Notes: generated by a model not told the origin, from the letters alone. A stretch of 38,109 nt of DNA from CAZBKJ01 sp964492495 (GCA_964492495.1 CAZBKJ010000009.1:1-38109), one strand, 5' to 3'; shown: positions 14,798-23,041, counted from the first letter of the stretch. Program-made: numbers and translations.

Positions 14798-15928
14798 TTA
14801 GAGTTTGGCGGGATCTAGTCGGATGATTTTGTCATCTCCAGTTTTTGGAGTTCCACGACCGTCTTTGTTGCTTGTGGTGATATAGAGCATGCCATCTGGT
14901 CCCGTGATGACCTCACGAAGTCTGCCGTACTCCCCTTTGAAAAGTTCCGAAAAGTCAGAGACTGTCTCTCCAGTGAGTGTCGCTTTGTACAGTGCTGCAC
15001 CACGAAGACCAGAGAAATACATTGATCCATTCAAAAATCCCATTCCACTTGGTGCCCAAGTGCTACTTGATCCAGAATGTCGATTGGGGGTTTCCATACC
15101 GTTTCTGGTTTCATCACCTTGAATTTCAGGCCAGCCGTAGTTTTTTCCTGACTGTATGAGATTGAGTTCATCAAAGCCTGAGGTAACTCCAGATCGTCCA
15201 TGTTCTGTTGCCCAGAGTTTTCCGTTGCTGTCCCAAGCAAGTCCTTGGACATTACGGTGTCCATAGGAAAAGACTTCATTAGAAAATGGGTTTCCAGGTG
15301 CAGCTTTTCCTTCATCTGTCACACGAAGAATTTTTCCAGCAAGAGAGTTTGTATCTTGTGCCTGCGATGGTTCCCCGGCATCTCCGGTGCCAATATACAG
15401 AAGCTTATCTGTTCCAAAAGCGATTCTTCCTCCATTGTGGTTCCCTGCTCCTGGAATAGTATCAATCACAATTTGTTCATCAGAAAGTGTTTCGTTTGCA
15501 TACGTCATCTTCACCACTCTATTGAAGGTATCGTCTCCCGAATTCTTATATGTGTAGTACAGATACACAGAGTTATTGGTGGCAAAGTCAGGGTGAACTG
15601 CAATTCCAAGCAATCCACCTTCACTGATTTCTCGTACTGAAGAAAGTGTCGCAACTGTCTTTGGAGCGACCTTTGCTTCTGTATCCACCAATAGCACCGT
15701 GCCTTTGCGTTCGGTTACCAGCAAATCACCATCAGGCAAAAAAGCTATTGCCCAGGGAGTATCAAGGTTTTGTGCAATAACACCTGGAGGAGATACGACA
15801 GAGTTTGTTTCTTTCGACTCTGTACCTGATATCGTCGGGAGTGAGGGAGCCATATTTGCTGATTCAGTTGAAGATCTTGAGCATCCAGCAAGAAGTGTAA
15901 TGAAGAAAAGGAGTATAAAAAATTTCAT
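14798..15928 (-). CDS. PQQ-type soluble sugar dehydrogenase family lipoprotein (GSDH/YliI-like beta-propeller)
   Basis: A 376-aa secreted six-bladed propeller of the glucose/sorbosone dehydrogenase family. The signal peptide has lipobox LAGC with Cys16 as the lipidated residue, so it is tethered outside the membrane. Family blocks run in order: LDTPWAIAFLPDGDLLVTER, EGGLLGIAVHPDF, GNHNGGRIAFG (candidate catalytic His), SYGHRNVQGLAWD, LWATEHG and GPDGMLYITTSN. It would oxidise an aldose using PQQ and pass electrons on, but cofactor use is not certain in distant members. No PQQ synthesis gene is visible. The start overlaps the stop of the upstream gene by ATGA, which implies translational coupling. 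Confidence 0.9.
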   Translation of the reverse strand: MKFFILLFFITLLAGCSRSSTESANMAPSLPTISGTESKETNSVVSPPGVIAQNLDTPWAIAFLPDGDLLVTERKGTVLLVDTEAKVAPKTVATLSSVREISEGGLLGIAVHPDFATNNSVYLYYTYKNSGDDTFNRVVKMTYANETLSDEQIVIDTIPGAGNHNGGRIAFGTDKLLYIGTGDAGEPSQAQDTNSLAGKILRVTDEGKAAPGNPFSNEVFSYGHRNVQGLAWDSNGKLWATEHGRSGVTSGFDELNLIQSGKNYGWPEIQGDETRNGMETPNRHSGSSSTWAPSGMGFLNGSMYFSGLRGAALYKATLTGETVSDFSELFKGEYGRLREVITGPDGMLYITTSNKDGRGTPKTGDDKIIRLDPAKL

Positions 15929-16239
15929 AGCGTTGTGTCTTTCGAGGTAGTTGGTTGCGCGGTATTTCCTTTGATTTGTTCATCGATAATGCGAAAGACT
16001 TCTTTACACGAAGCCACGAACTCTGCACTCTCTACCAGTATCTTGCGGTCTTTATATGAAAGCTCGTCGATGTGTTCCCAGATATGTTGCAAACGAAGGT
16101 AGGACTCGTTGACTCTTTCGCGTGCGTGTTTGCGAAATTCTTTGTCGCTATACAAACACGATGCAAACTGAGCAAAAAAATGTTTGCTCTTTCGAAGTTG
16201 AACCGATGATGAAGGTGTCTTACCTTTTTTGTGAGGCAT
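15925..16239 (-). CDS. Hypothetical helical protein coupled to the sugar dehydrogenase
   Basis: Not recognised. From ATG 16239 it is 104 aa: a basic start (PHKKGKTPSS), then largely helical sequence (RKSKHFFAQFASCLYSDKEF, ERVNESYLRLQHIWEHIDEL) and a Thr-rich end. There is no signal peptide. An upstream in-frame ATG at 16278 would add 13 residues, but that region contains a palindrome and the likely -10 (TAGTAT), so I prefer 16239. Its TGA overlaps the ATG of the sugar dehydrogenase. It could be an autoregulator given the operator in front of it, but no DNA-binding motif is evident. Confidence 0.65.
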   Translation of the reverse strand: MPHKKGKTPSSSVQLRKSKHFFAQFASCLYSDKEFRKHARERVNESYLRLQHIWEHIDELSYKDRKILVESAEFVASCKEVFRIIDEQIKGNTAQPTTSKDTTL

Positions 16240-16256
16240 GTGAAAGATGTATGTAA

Positions 16257-16275
16257 TACTACCATATTGGTAGTA
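16257..16275. promoter_or_regulatory. Palindrome TACTACCA-TAT-TGGTAGTA between divergent genes
   Basis: Perfect 8-bp inverted repeat with a 3-nt spacer in the divergent region between the 16239 minus-strand gene and the nuclease at 16372. On the minus strand it overlaps a -10-like TAGTAT (16261-16256). It is a likely operator. Confidence 0.5.
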
Positions 16276-16355
16276 CATATTCTTTCTGTAAGAAGAATAT
16301 AAAAAGAACGAAAGAAAAAGAATTGTCGCTTCAATTTCTCTTCCGACTCGCTGTT

Positions 16356-16364
16356 TGATATACT
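16356..16364 (+). promoter_or_regulatory. Extended -10 TGATATACT of the nuclease gene
   Basis: TGn plus TATACT ends 7 nt before ATG 16372, which predicts a leaderless transcript. Confidence 0.6.
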
Positions 16365-16371
16365 CTGGGCT

Positions 16372-17235
16372 ATGCCAATGGATAAATTCTCCGCTACCTG
16401 GTTATCTCACTCTTCGATCGCTGATTTCCTCAAATGTCACAGATTGTACTATCTTCGTAACATCTACAAAGATCCAAAGACGAAAAGAAAGATTCAGCTG
16501 ACCTCACCTTCTCTCTCGCTTGGTATGGCTGTGCATGACGTGCTCGAAGGCCTCTCGGTGATCCCAAGTGAAACTCGTTTTTCTTCTGATTTGCTTGAGC
16601 AGTATGACAAAGTCTGGAATCGCTACAGCGGGAAAAGAGGAGGATTCTTGGATCCAGAAGTAGAGAGAAAGTATAAAGAGCGAGGTGAAGCAATGATCCG
16701 AAAGGTGCTCAATAACCCAGGGCCATTGAAAAACAAAGCCGTGAAGCTACAGATGGAACTTCCCTTTTACTGGATCAGTGAAGAGGACAATATTATTTTG
16801 TGTGGTAAAGTCGACTGGCTCGAGTATCTTCCGGAGACTGATAGTGTCCATATTATTGATTTCAAAACCAGTAAATCAGAAGAAGATGCAAACTCACTCC
16901 AACTTCCGATCTATACCCTTTTGGTTGCCAATACGCAAAAGCGAAAAACTAGTAAGGCAAGCTACTGGTATCTGGAATTTTCCGATACGCTTCAAGAAAA
17001 AGAACTACCTGATATTGCAGAGAGTAGTGAGCGCGTTATGAAAATTGCCAAACAAATCTCACTAGCAAGGAAATTGAATAAATTGGAGTGCAAGCTTGGG
17101 GGATGCAAACACTGCGAGCCTTTAGAAAGAGTACTTAAAGGAGAAGCGGTGTTTGTGGGAGAAGATGAGCGAATGAGAAAAGACAACTATATTTTGCTTC
17201 GTGAAGCCCAAAAAGAAGACAGTATTGTGCTTTAG
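16372..17235 (+). CDS. PD-(D/E)XK nuclease, RecB/Cas4-like with Fe-S cysteines
   Basis: A 287-aa stand-alone nuclease of the PDDEXK_1 type. Active-site elements are His55 in GMAVHDVLEG, Asp148 in GKVDWLEYL, Asp163-x-Lys165 in IIDFKTSK and Gln177 in LQLPIYTLL. Four cysteines, Cys22 (FLKCHRLYYLRN) and Cys240, Cys245, Cys248 (ECKLGGCKHCE), are placed as in Cas4 and AddB, where they hold a 4Fe-4S cluster that staples the fold. No cas genes or CRISPR array are visible, so a DNA repair or recombination role is more likely than CRISPR adaptation. The second Met (residue 3) is an alternative start. Confidence 0.88.
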   Translation: MPMDKFSATWLSHSSIADFLKCHRLYYLRNIYKDPKTKRKIQLTSPSLSLGMAVHDVLEGLSVIPSETRFSSDLLEQYDKVWNRYSGKRGGFLDPEVERKYKERGEAMIRKVLNNPGPLKNKAVKLQMELPFYWISEEDNIILCGKVDWLEYLPETDSVHIIDFKTSKSEEDANSLQLPIYTLLVANTQKRKTSKASYWYLEFSDTLQEKELPDIAESSERVMKIAKQISLARKLNKLECKLGGCKHCEPLERVLKGEAVFVGEDERMRKDNYILLREAQKEDSIVL

Positions 17236-17238
17236 CTA

Positions 17239-17448
17239 TTATTCAATATTGGTGGGTACCACATGCAACCCTGCATGTACTGATACTTCTAAGGTTCTTC
17301 CCTCACCGTATCTGATGATATAGTCATCACGATTACTCATAATCGAGGTAACAATACCTCTTCCGACTAACTCATCACCTATTTTTAGTTTTCGGACATT
17401 GATCCAGCCAGTACTCCCGGTGGATTCTATTTTTCGTTGCTTCTCCAT
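17239..17448 (-). CDS. Small hypothetical protein, 69 aa
   Basis: A 69-aa protein with a clear Shine-Dalgarno AAGGAG 7 nt before its ATG. WINVRKLKIGDELVGRGIVTS and IIRYGEGRTLEVS suggest a small all-beta fold of the kind that starts Hint or SH3-like barrels (xLKIGDxL), but there is no catalytic set. It converges with the nuclease gene (3 nt between stops) and diverges from the small membrane protein at 17506. Function is unknown. Confidence 0.68.
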   Translation of the reverse strand: MEKQRKIESTGSTGWINVRKLKIGDELVGRGIVTSIMSNRDDYIIRYGEGRTLEVSVHAGLHVVPTNIE

Positions 17449-17493
17449 AATTTCTCCTTACCTAACCTATCTGGTTTCCTTAATGAAAAGTAC

Positions 17494-17499
17494 TATACT
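17494..17499 (+). promoter_or_regulatory. -10 TATACT of the small membrane protein gene (leaderless)
   Basis: TATACT ends 6 nt before ATG 17506, which favours this start over the upstream in-frame ATG at 17437. Confidence 0.55.
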
Positions 17500-17505
17500 A
17501 CACAC

Positions 17506-17784
17506 ATGGCAAAAAAAGAATTTTGGTTTGTGCGCAAAACATACGGCTGGGGATGGACACCTGCAACCTGGCAAGGTTGGTTGGTTTTGCTTGTGTATAT
17601 TCTTTTTATTATCTGGAACTCGTGGTCAGTTGATATGTACACTCGGAGCGTTCATGCTGTAAACCTGAGCCTACTTCCAAGAACCCTTCTTGCGACAGCT
17701 ATTTTACTTGTGATTTGTTATCTCAAAGGTGAAACACCAAAGTGGCAATGGGGAAAGAAAACAAAGAAGGACAAGGCAAGATGA
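17506..17784 (+). CDS. Small two-helix membrane protein, 92 aa
   Basis: A conserved-looking small membrane protein. FVRKTYGWGWTPATWQGW precedes a first helix (LVLLVYILFIIW), a short loop and a second helix (LLPRTLLATAILLVICYL), then a basic tail (KWQWGKKTKKDK). The F(V/K)xxxYGWGWxPxxWQGW pattern is one I have seen in small unnamed bacterial membrane proteins. A longer frame from 17437 would overlap the divergent 69-aa gene, so ATG 17506 is chosen, supported by the -10 spacing. A G-rich repeat begins just after its TGA. Function is unknown. Confidence 0.75.
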   Translation: MAKKEFWFVRKTYGWGWTPATWQGWLVLLVYILFIIWNSWSVDMYTRSVHAVNLSLLPRTLLATAILLVICYLKGETPKWQWGKKTKKDKAR

Positions 17785-17787
17785 TAG

Positions 17788-17925
17788 CAAGAGGCAAGGT
17801 TTCAGGTTTCAGGGGTCAGGGGCAAGGGGTCAGGAGATAGCAGGGACAAGGTTCAAGGTTTCAGATGTCAGGGACAAGAGGCAGAGGAAAGACAAATAGA
17901 TCAGTAGATCAGTAAGACCAGTGAA
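17788..17925 (+). repeat. G-rich CAGG/CAAGG imperfect repeat, copy 1
   Basis: Immediately after the stop of the 17506 gene comes a run of imperfect units (TTTCAGG, GGTCAGG, GGCAAGG, GGGACAAG), ending in GATCAGTAAGACCAGTGA (17907-17924). A second element with the same units and the same end, 17 of 18 bases identical, lies inverted at 24931-24990, also directly after a stop codon. It is non-coding. Confidence 0.7.
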
Positions 17926-17944
17926 CATAGAACAAACAGAAAAT

Positions 17945-18361
17945 ATGAATGCAATCAAACAATCCTACATCATCAAAGCCCCAATTAAGACAGTCTGGGA
18001 AGCACTTACTGATCCGAAAGTAATTGACGCTTGGGGTGCAGGGCCAAGCACGATGAGTGAGGAAGAAGGATTTCAATTTTCCCTGTGGGGTGGACAGATT
18101 CATGGGAAAAACACTGAAGTTATCAAAGAAAAAAAACTCGTACAGGAATGGCTCGCATGGAAAGCAGCGTTTGGAATATCCACACTCACGATCGACTTGG
18201 AAGACAACAATCGCACCACGACAGTGAATCTCCTTCATATCAATGTTCCCACGAAAGAACACACCAGCGTTGAGCGTGGATGGAAAGAGTATTTTATGGA
18301 GCCATTGATTGAGTACGTTGAGCGAAAAGAACTCTCAAGGCAACGTCAGAATTCTCTGTAG
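17945..18361 (+). CDS. SRPBCC family protein (AHSA1/START-like)
   Basis: A 138-aa member of the AHSA1-type SRPBCC superfamily. MNAIKQSYIIKAPIKTVWEALTDPKVIDAWG is the classic first strand and helix. FQFSLWGGQIHGKNTEVI and KKLVQEWLAW give the middle strands, and ERGWKEYFMEPLIEYVE is the long C-terminal helix that closes the ligand pocket. These proteins bind hydrophobic ligands or act as cochaperone-like factors; the ligand is unknown here. A GTG at 17921 would extend it by 8 residues into the end of the upstream repeat, so ATG 17945 is preferred. It overlaps the convergent gene by 27 nt. Confidence 0.88.
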   Translation: MNAIKQSYIIKAPIKTVWEALTDPKVIDAWGAGPSTMSEEEGFQFSLWGGQIHGKNTEVIKEKKLVQEWLAWKAAFGISTLTIDLEDNNRTTTVNLLHINVPTKEHTSVERGWKEYFMEPLIEYVERKELSRQRQNSL

Positions 18362-19126
18362 TTCTTGTAAAAATTCTTTAATTTTTGGATTGACCGTTCG
18401 TGCAAACTCCAATTTTTCTTCGTAGCTTAATTGTTCATAGTTATCAATGCTTGTTTCTGGATTATTGCCAAAGACAGGTTTCTCATGAAGTGAAAATACG
18501 GAAGTAAGACTTTCCAAGTGGGTCTTGAGCATTTCTATCTTGGCTGTCGTTGATTCGTCTGGCTGTGAAGCAGATTCATGTCTTCGCAGTGCCCGAACGA
18601 TCCCTTCCATAAGCGGCTGAAAACCGAAAAATTGACTTTTCCGTAGCTTCGAGCGATCCAGAAAATTCACAAATAGTGGTCCAAAGAGAACATGCATTGC
18701 ATCGCGTCGGCGTTTTCTCTCCTTATGATCTGTCTTAAGCTCATCCGTGATAATTGGCAGATCCGCATAATCCTTGAGTCCATCTGCGAGACTATGAATG
18801 TTTGCAAGTACAGTAGTATTCTCTTGTAGCCATGAAGGGTCATCGTTCACAGGTTGCTGCAATCTGTCTGTCCACTCAATGTGAATTTCTTCTGTGCCAA
18901 AGAGAAGATTGAGGAGTGCAAGTATTTCAGCATCTGTGCGTTTAAGGAGTGCCTCAGCCTCTTTGCCATGAAGTATCTCTTCAAAAATTTTTTTTACTCG
19001 ATCAAGTACTTTTTTTGTGAAAACTTTCTGCACTTTCTCATCCTCAAAGTTGGCATCAACTTGAATTGACTTCGCCTTCATTACTTGGAAATCTTCATGA
19101 TCAATGTCGTTTTCATCTGGTGCCAT
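18335..19126 (-). CDS. Hypothetical helical protein, 263 aa
   Basis: Not recognised. A soluble, strongly helical, charged protein without signal peptide. Segments include VFTKKVLDRVKKIFEEILHG, DAEILALLNLLFGTEE and KERKRRRDAMHVLFGPLF (a basic helix), with a C-terminal NYEQLSYEEKLEFARTVNPK. There is no catalytic motif. It lies 26 nt downstream of the LCP gene on the same strand and may be its operon partner. It converges with the SRPBCC gene with a 27-nt overlap. Confidence 0.72.
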   Translation of the reverse strand: MAPDENDIDHEDFQVMKAKSIQVDANFEDEKVQKVFTKKVLDRVKKIFEEILHGKEAEALLKRTDAEILALLNLLFGTEEIHIEWTDRLQQPVNDDPSWLQENTTVLANIHSLADGLKDYADLPIITDELKTDHKERKRRRDAMHVLFGPLFVNFLDRSKLRKSQFFGFQPLMEGIVRALRRHESASQPDESTTAKIEMLKTHLESLTSVFSLHEKPVFGNNPETSIDNYEQLSYEEKLEFARTVNPKIKEFLQELQRILTLP

Positions 19127-19152
19127 AGTGTGGTTCTCACAGTAGAGTACAG

Positions 19153-20796
19153 TTACTCTTTTGTCACAGTTTTTGCTGGTAACACAATCTGTATATCACG
19201 AGTGGATACTGGTATTCCAGGTAGAGATTTTTGAGCTGATTCATACAGAACTCCAGCTGTTTTTTTGATCTCCTCAAGAACCTTCGGATCAATGTTTGTT
19301 GATTTGAGTATGAGTGTTGCTCCTGTCGTGGCTTCTTTTGTCAGAAGTTGCCCGAGATGCGTTGGGAAGCCATCGGTGTTTAATGTCGTTTGAAGAGTTG
19401 CGGCTTGTGACGCTGTACTTCTATTCCCGATAATTTCAATCGTGGGATATCGAAGTGCTTTTTGTGGATCAATTGCTGTCCCTATCCAGTCTTTGATCGC
19501 ATCGAAGTTTTCTTCCCCGGTGAGTGGAAACAAAGCAAACTGTCGATCCGCTGTATAGCCCTGTAGCAGGTAGTTGTCAGACGTAAGTGTCAGCGATGTA
19601 ATCGGATACGAGCGATACTCGGAAGCTTTGGGGAGCAGTCCCAAAACATCTGTAGCGGATAGATCAGTATCTATGTGCGAGCGTAGGGTGGAGAAAAATG
19701 TCGGCACTTTTCCTATCGCATTGATTGAGAACATTTTTTCAATCACCGCTGTGATCAATTTTTGTTGTCTTCTGGATCGCGAGAAATCACTCGCCTCCTG
19801 ACTACTATGTCGTGACCGTACATACTTTAATGCGGTTTTTCCATTCATTTGTTGTTTTCCTGATGAAAAGGCAAGCATTTCGTAGCGACACGGATAGTCT
19901 TTGGGAAGTCCAGTGAGCAGAGTAGCGTCAAGCTTTCCTGCAGCAATCAAGTCAGCTTCTGAGTAGACATTCGCATTAGAATCCAGAGCAACCGGTGCAT
20001 ATGTACTACAGTCCAAATTTTCTCTTCCAGCAATCGGATACTCATAGTCCGTAAATGCAGTATCAACAGTAATATCAATTCCACCAATACTATCGATCGC
20101 TTGTTCAAATCCAGAGAAATCAATGGTGATGTAGTGATCGCTTGAAAGATTGGTAACAGTTTTGAGTACGTCACTTGCAAGGTTTCCCCCACCTGTTGAG
20201 CCAGTATAGCGTTCAATTTTGTTGCTATAGTTTTTGCTGTCGACCCCAATCGCGTAGGCTGCGTTGATCTTACTTTTCATCCCGTCTTTCCCGTCATACG
20301 GGATCTGTACCCACAAGTCTCTGGGGATAGAAACCAACACAACTCTCTTCTGGGTTTCCAAAATTCGTGCGACCAAAATTGTATCGGTGAGTGCGCCTCC
20401 ATCATGTCCTGCCCCTCCTCTTCCCATCAGTGTGATCGTCATGCCAGGTTCAGGAGTGGGAGTAGGTAGAGGTGTTGGAGACGAGACTATGTCACTTCCC
20501 TCTGGCTGGGAAAACAACGTTGTCGAACTGTCAGAAACGTTCACAAAATACGCTGTAACTGAAAGGGACGCAAGCAGAAGTCCGCTACCAACCAGAAATG
20601 GAACATACTTCTTGGAAAAAAATCGGCAGACTGCATCACCAATATGATAAAAAAAAGACTGCGACTTCTGTGCTGCATCACGTGTTGGTAGTGTGTCGAT
20701 CGGTTGACTAACTTGAGAGCCTGGAACAAACGATGTATCTCTGTGCGGATCAAAAGAAGGAATGTTTGTTCGTTTTGTTCTTTTTTTGGGAGGCAT
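19153..20796 (-). CDS. LytR-CpsA-Psr (LCP) family wall-polymer ligase
   Basis: A 547-aa membrane-anchored enzyme that moves polyprenyl-phosphate-linked glycopolymers onto peptidoglycan. A basic cytoplasmic tail (PPKKRTKRT) is followed by one helix (65-86, FLVGSGLLLASLSVTAYFV), a Pro/Thr linker, and the LCP core with LMGRGGAGHDGGALTDTILVARI (Asp138), VSIPRDLWVQIP (Arg159-Asp160), KINAAYA and KYVRSRHSS. A LytR_C domain follows at about 440-530. The frame extends to GTG 20817, but ATG 20796 is preferred: TACAAT ends 9 nt upstream of it. It sits beside an O-antigen-ligase-like gene, which supports a role in attaching surface polysaccharide. Confidence 0.93.
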   Translation of the reverse strand: MPPKKRTKRTNIPSFDPHRDTSFVPGSQVSQPIDTLPTRDAAQKSQSFFYHIGDAVCRFFSKKYVPFLVGSGLLLASLSVTAYFVNVSDSSTTLFSQPEGSDIVSSPTPLPTPTPEPGMTITLMGRGGAGHDGGALTDTILVARILETQKRVVLVSIPRDLWVQIPYDGKDGMKSKINAAYAIGVDSKNYSNKIERYTGSTGGGNLASDVLKTVTNLSSDHYITIDFSGFEQAIDSIGGIDITVDTAFTDYEYPIAGRENLDCSTYAPVALDSNANVYSEADLIAAGKLDATLLTGLPKDYPCRYEMLAFSSGKQQMNGKTALKYVRSRHSSQEASDFSRSRRQQKLITAVIEKMFSINAIGKVPTFFSTLRSHIDTDLSATDVLGLLPKASEYRSYPITSLTLTSDNYLLQGYTADRQFALFPLTGEENFDAIKDWIGTAIDPQKALRYPTIEIIGNRSTASQAATLQTTLNTDGFPTHLGQLLTKEATTGATLILKSTNIDPKVLEEIKKTAGVLYESAQKSLPGIPVSTRDIQIVLPAKTVTKE

Positions 20797-20841
20797 GAGA
20801 ACAACATTGTATCCCACATGGAAGCGGTTTTTCCAGAGAGG

Positions 20842-21939
20842 CTATTTTTTGTGAAAGAGTCCTTGCCCTACACACCACCAAAATGGAATCAAAATTGCAA
20901 TGCTTACCGGATTAAAAAGCATCACACAGAGAACTCCAACAAACGCACAAAATGTCAGGCTATCGTTCTTTTTTGCCAATCCCTTGAGTGTGAACAATAC
21001 AAGACCACTCAGAAGTGAAAGCCCGAGTATCCCTCCCTGTACCCACCAATCAAGAAAGACATTGTGACTGCTATCAACGTACTGAAAGCGCAAAGGATTT
21101 TGTAGCTCTTTTGCGGTTTCTCGTAACCCATGTTCCACATTGCCAATGCCCCAGCCAAACAGTGGTCGTGTCAGTCCTGCTTGCCACGCCGTATTCCAGA
21201 TCTCTGTTCGTGAATCAAAGGTTTGTTTCACATCCGCAAATGGGAGAAACAGGGAAAAGATCACAAACATGACTGTGAGTATTCCTGCCTTTGGGATCTC
21301 AATTTTTTTGTAAAGAAACAAAAACAGTGTTTGAGCGACCAATCCAATAAGTGCTGAGCGTGATCCAGAAAAGAACACGATGAGTGCTGTACACAAAAAA
21401 ACTCCTATCATGAGAAGCTTTTTTCTCTTTTTTGACACAGAAAGTGACAGGGCAAATGGAAACAGGAACAGTGAAAAAGCCCCAAGTGAGTTAGCTTCAC
21501 CAAGTGTCCCCACTGCTCGTCCCGCTTGATCCATGGGGGCAACAAACACGAAGAGCATAGTGAGAATGAGTGCAAGTGATCCTACCCGTGCCAACTTTTG
21601 GTCGACTCGTATGAACGAGGAGACGGCAGAAAAAAGTAGCAGACTCCACAGTGTCAGTACTCCTTGCAGGCGAAAACTATTCCCAAAAAAAGCAGTCTCA
21701 CTATGGAAAAAAAGCAGACTACCTAGAGAAAAGATGAAGACTGCTATTGGAAGGAACTCTGCGGGTGAGCGTGGTATTTTTGTTGGAAAAACTGAGCGGT
21801 TCCAGAAAAAAGAAAATGATAGGAGGAAAATGCTGATCCAGGAGAAGACAACTTTGGGAATTTCATACCAAGACGACCCAAAAGGCAGAACAATAAAGGC
21901 ACAGCCAAAAAGAAAGAAAATAGCAAGATAGGTGATCAC
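20842..21939 (-). CDS. O-antigen ligase / Wzy-like polysaccharide membrane protein
   Basis: A 365-aa polytopic protein with about ten helices. The Wzy_C signature region is visible: LIVFFSGSRSALIGLVAQ, then RTEIWNTAWQAGLTRPLFGWGIGNVE, then a large outer loop with DSSHNVFLDWWVQGGILGL, where His is the usual catalytic residue. Such proteins polymerise or ligate lipid-linked glycans on the outer face of the membrane. The start is GTG 21939. It lies 45 nt upstream of the LCP gene on the same strand, so polymerisation or ligation and wall attachment are probably co-expressed. Confidence 0.9.
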   Translation of the reverse strand: MITYLAIFFLFGCAFIVLPFGSSWYEIPKVVFSWISIFLLSFSFFWNRSVFPTKIPRSPAEFLPIAVFIFSLGSLLFFHSETAFFGNSFRLQGVLTLWSLLLFSAVSSFIRVDQKLARVGSLALILTMLFVFVAPMDQAGRAVGTLGEANSLGAFSLFLFPFALSLSVSKKRKKLLMIGVFLCTALIVFFSGSRSALIGLVAQTLFLFLYKKIEIPKAGILTVMFVIFSLFLPFADVKQTFDSRTEIWNTAWQAGLTRPLFGWGIGNVEHGLRETAKELQNPLRFQYVDSSHNVFLDWWVQGGILGLSLLSGLVLFTLKGLAKKNDSLTFCAFVGVLCVMLFNPVSIAILIPFWWCVGQGLFHKK

Positions 21940-21994
21940 AGTATCTCAAAGCCTACCAGTTACGAGAGCGCAAAAAAAGGATGAGCAGGGTGTT

Positions 21995-22411
21995 TTATCG
22001 GTGACGAAAGGATTGATACCAAGATCTGCACGATTGAATCCATCGCTCAACTACTTTCCAGTGATCTCTTCGACCTCTAGGTGGCTCTGGGTGTGGTTTT
22101 GGAGTTGGGTGTGGTGTCCAGGTTGCATGAGGGGTTTTTGTTGGTTTTGGGGTTGCGCTTGATGTTGGCTTCGGTGTTGCGGTTGGGCTTGATGTCGGTG
22201 TGGTTGATGGGGTACTACTTGGGATCACAGTTGGTGTTGGGGTTGGAGAACCAATCGGTGGTGTAACAGGTGCGGTGACGGGAGCCGTCACTGGTGATGT
22301 GACAGGTGCGTCTTCTGCTCGTGCGAGTGTTGTGTTCTGGTGGAACTCAAACGCCACGATGGTACTCAAGGCGAGTGTACTAATTGTGATCAAAATTTTA
22401 TTGTTTTGCAT
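21995..22411 (-). CDS. Secreted Pro/Thr/Ser-rich protein, 138 aa
   Basis: A signal-peptide-like N-terminus (KILITISTLALSTIVAFEF, Ala-rich cleavage region near LARAED) is followed by a repetitive Pro/Thr stretch (APVTSPVTAPVTAPVTPP, then TPTPTVIPSS and KPTSSATPKPTKTP) and a basic, Trp- and Arg-rich C-terminus (RGRRDHWKVVERW ... QSFRHR). It looks like an extended wall-spanning or coating protein. The low-complexity part creates long shadow frames on the other strand. TATAAT ends 9 nt before the ATG. Function is unknown. Confidence 0.72.
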   Translation of the reverse strand: MQNNKILITISTLALSTIVAFEFHQNTTLARAEDAPVTSPVTAPVTAPVTPPIGSPTPTPTVIPSSTPSTTPTSSPTATPKPTSSATPKPTKTPHATWTPHPTPKPHPEPPRGRRDHWKVVERWIQSCRSWYQSFRHR

Positions 22412-22508
22412 AAGATATGCATTATAAAGATAATTATAAGATTGTCAAAGTTTCGTTTTTTTTAAGATCCAACTTGCATCGAACTCACAGGTTTGTCATG
22501 ATACTTCT

Positions 22509-23012
22509 ATGAACGTTGCTTCCCGACACCTCAATACCGCGATTATTGTCTTGGCGTGCGCCTTTCTCTTTGTTGTTATTTCACTCGTTGCGGTCTTTTC
22601 AGGAACGGTTTCACCAGATAACGCAATCGTCTCTACCCCAACACTTGTACAAGTTGCACCTACAGATTCTTCGCAGTATCAATCAGTGTTGAGTTTTGAT
22701 CCAGATCAGGAGTTTTCAGACCAAGAGCGTATGGAAATTACGCAAAAAGTCATTGAACCGATGTTGTTGTACTACAGTACTATGGAAGCTGGTAGTCCTG
22801 TCGCAATTACGATCAGAACAAATCCAGATGAAACTGATACAGAAAATCCATATACTGGCGAAGTTGGATTTGATAGTGGACTTGATGTTTCATTTACGAT
22901 CGAACGCGTTGATGGTCAACTTGCCTGGTGGTTACCAGTATGTAGTGATGATATTTGTCAGTTCACAGATGAGTTTACACTGGCGTACCCGCAGATTGTC
23001 GCATTCTTCTAA
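22509..23012 (+). CDS. Membrane-anchored hypothetical protein, 167 aa
   Basis: A single N-terminal transmembrane helix (TAIIVLACAFLFVVISLVAVF) is followed by an acidic extracytoplasmic domain with no recognised fold (DPDQEFSDQERMEITQKVIEPML, TNPDETDTENPYTGEVGF, LAWWLPVCSDDICQF). The two cysteines CSDDIC could form a disulphide outside. It lies 41 nt before zwf on the same strand. Function is unknown. Confidence 0.72.
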   Translation: MNVASRHLNTAIIVLACAFLFVVISLVAVFSGTVSPDNAIVSTPTLVQVAPTDSSQYQSVLSFDPDQEFSDQERMEITQKVIEPMLLYYSTMEAGSPVAITIRTNPDETDTENPYTGEVGFDSGLDVSFTIERVDGQLAWWLPVCSDDICQFTDEFTLAYPQIVAFF

Positions 23013-23041
23013 GCACAGTTCCCTTTTTTTTTGAAATCAAG

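Noticed and set aside
17788..17925. CRISPR array at the G-rich repeat
   Set aside because: Units are short, irregular and without spacers of constant length; no cas genes are nearby.
22060..22320. Tandem GTTGG/GGTGTTGG pattern as a non-coding repeat
   Set aside because: It is explained by Pro/Thr codons of the secreted protein on the minus strand.
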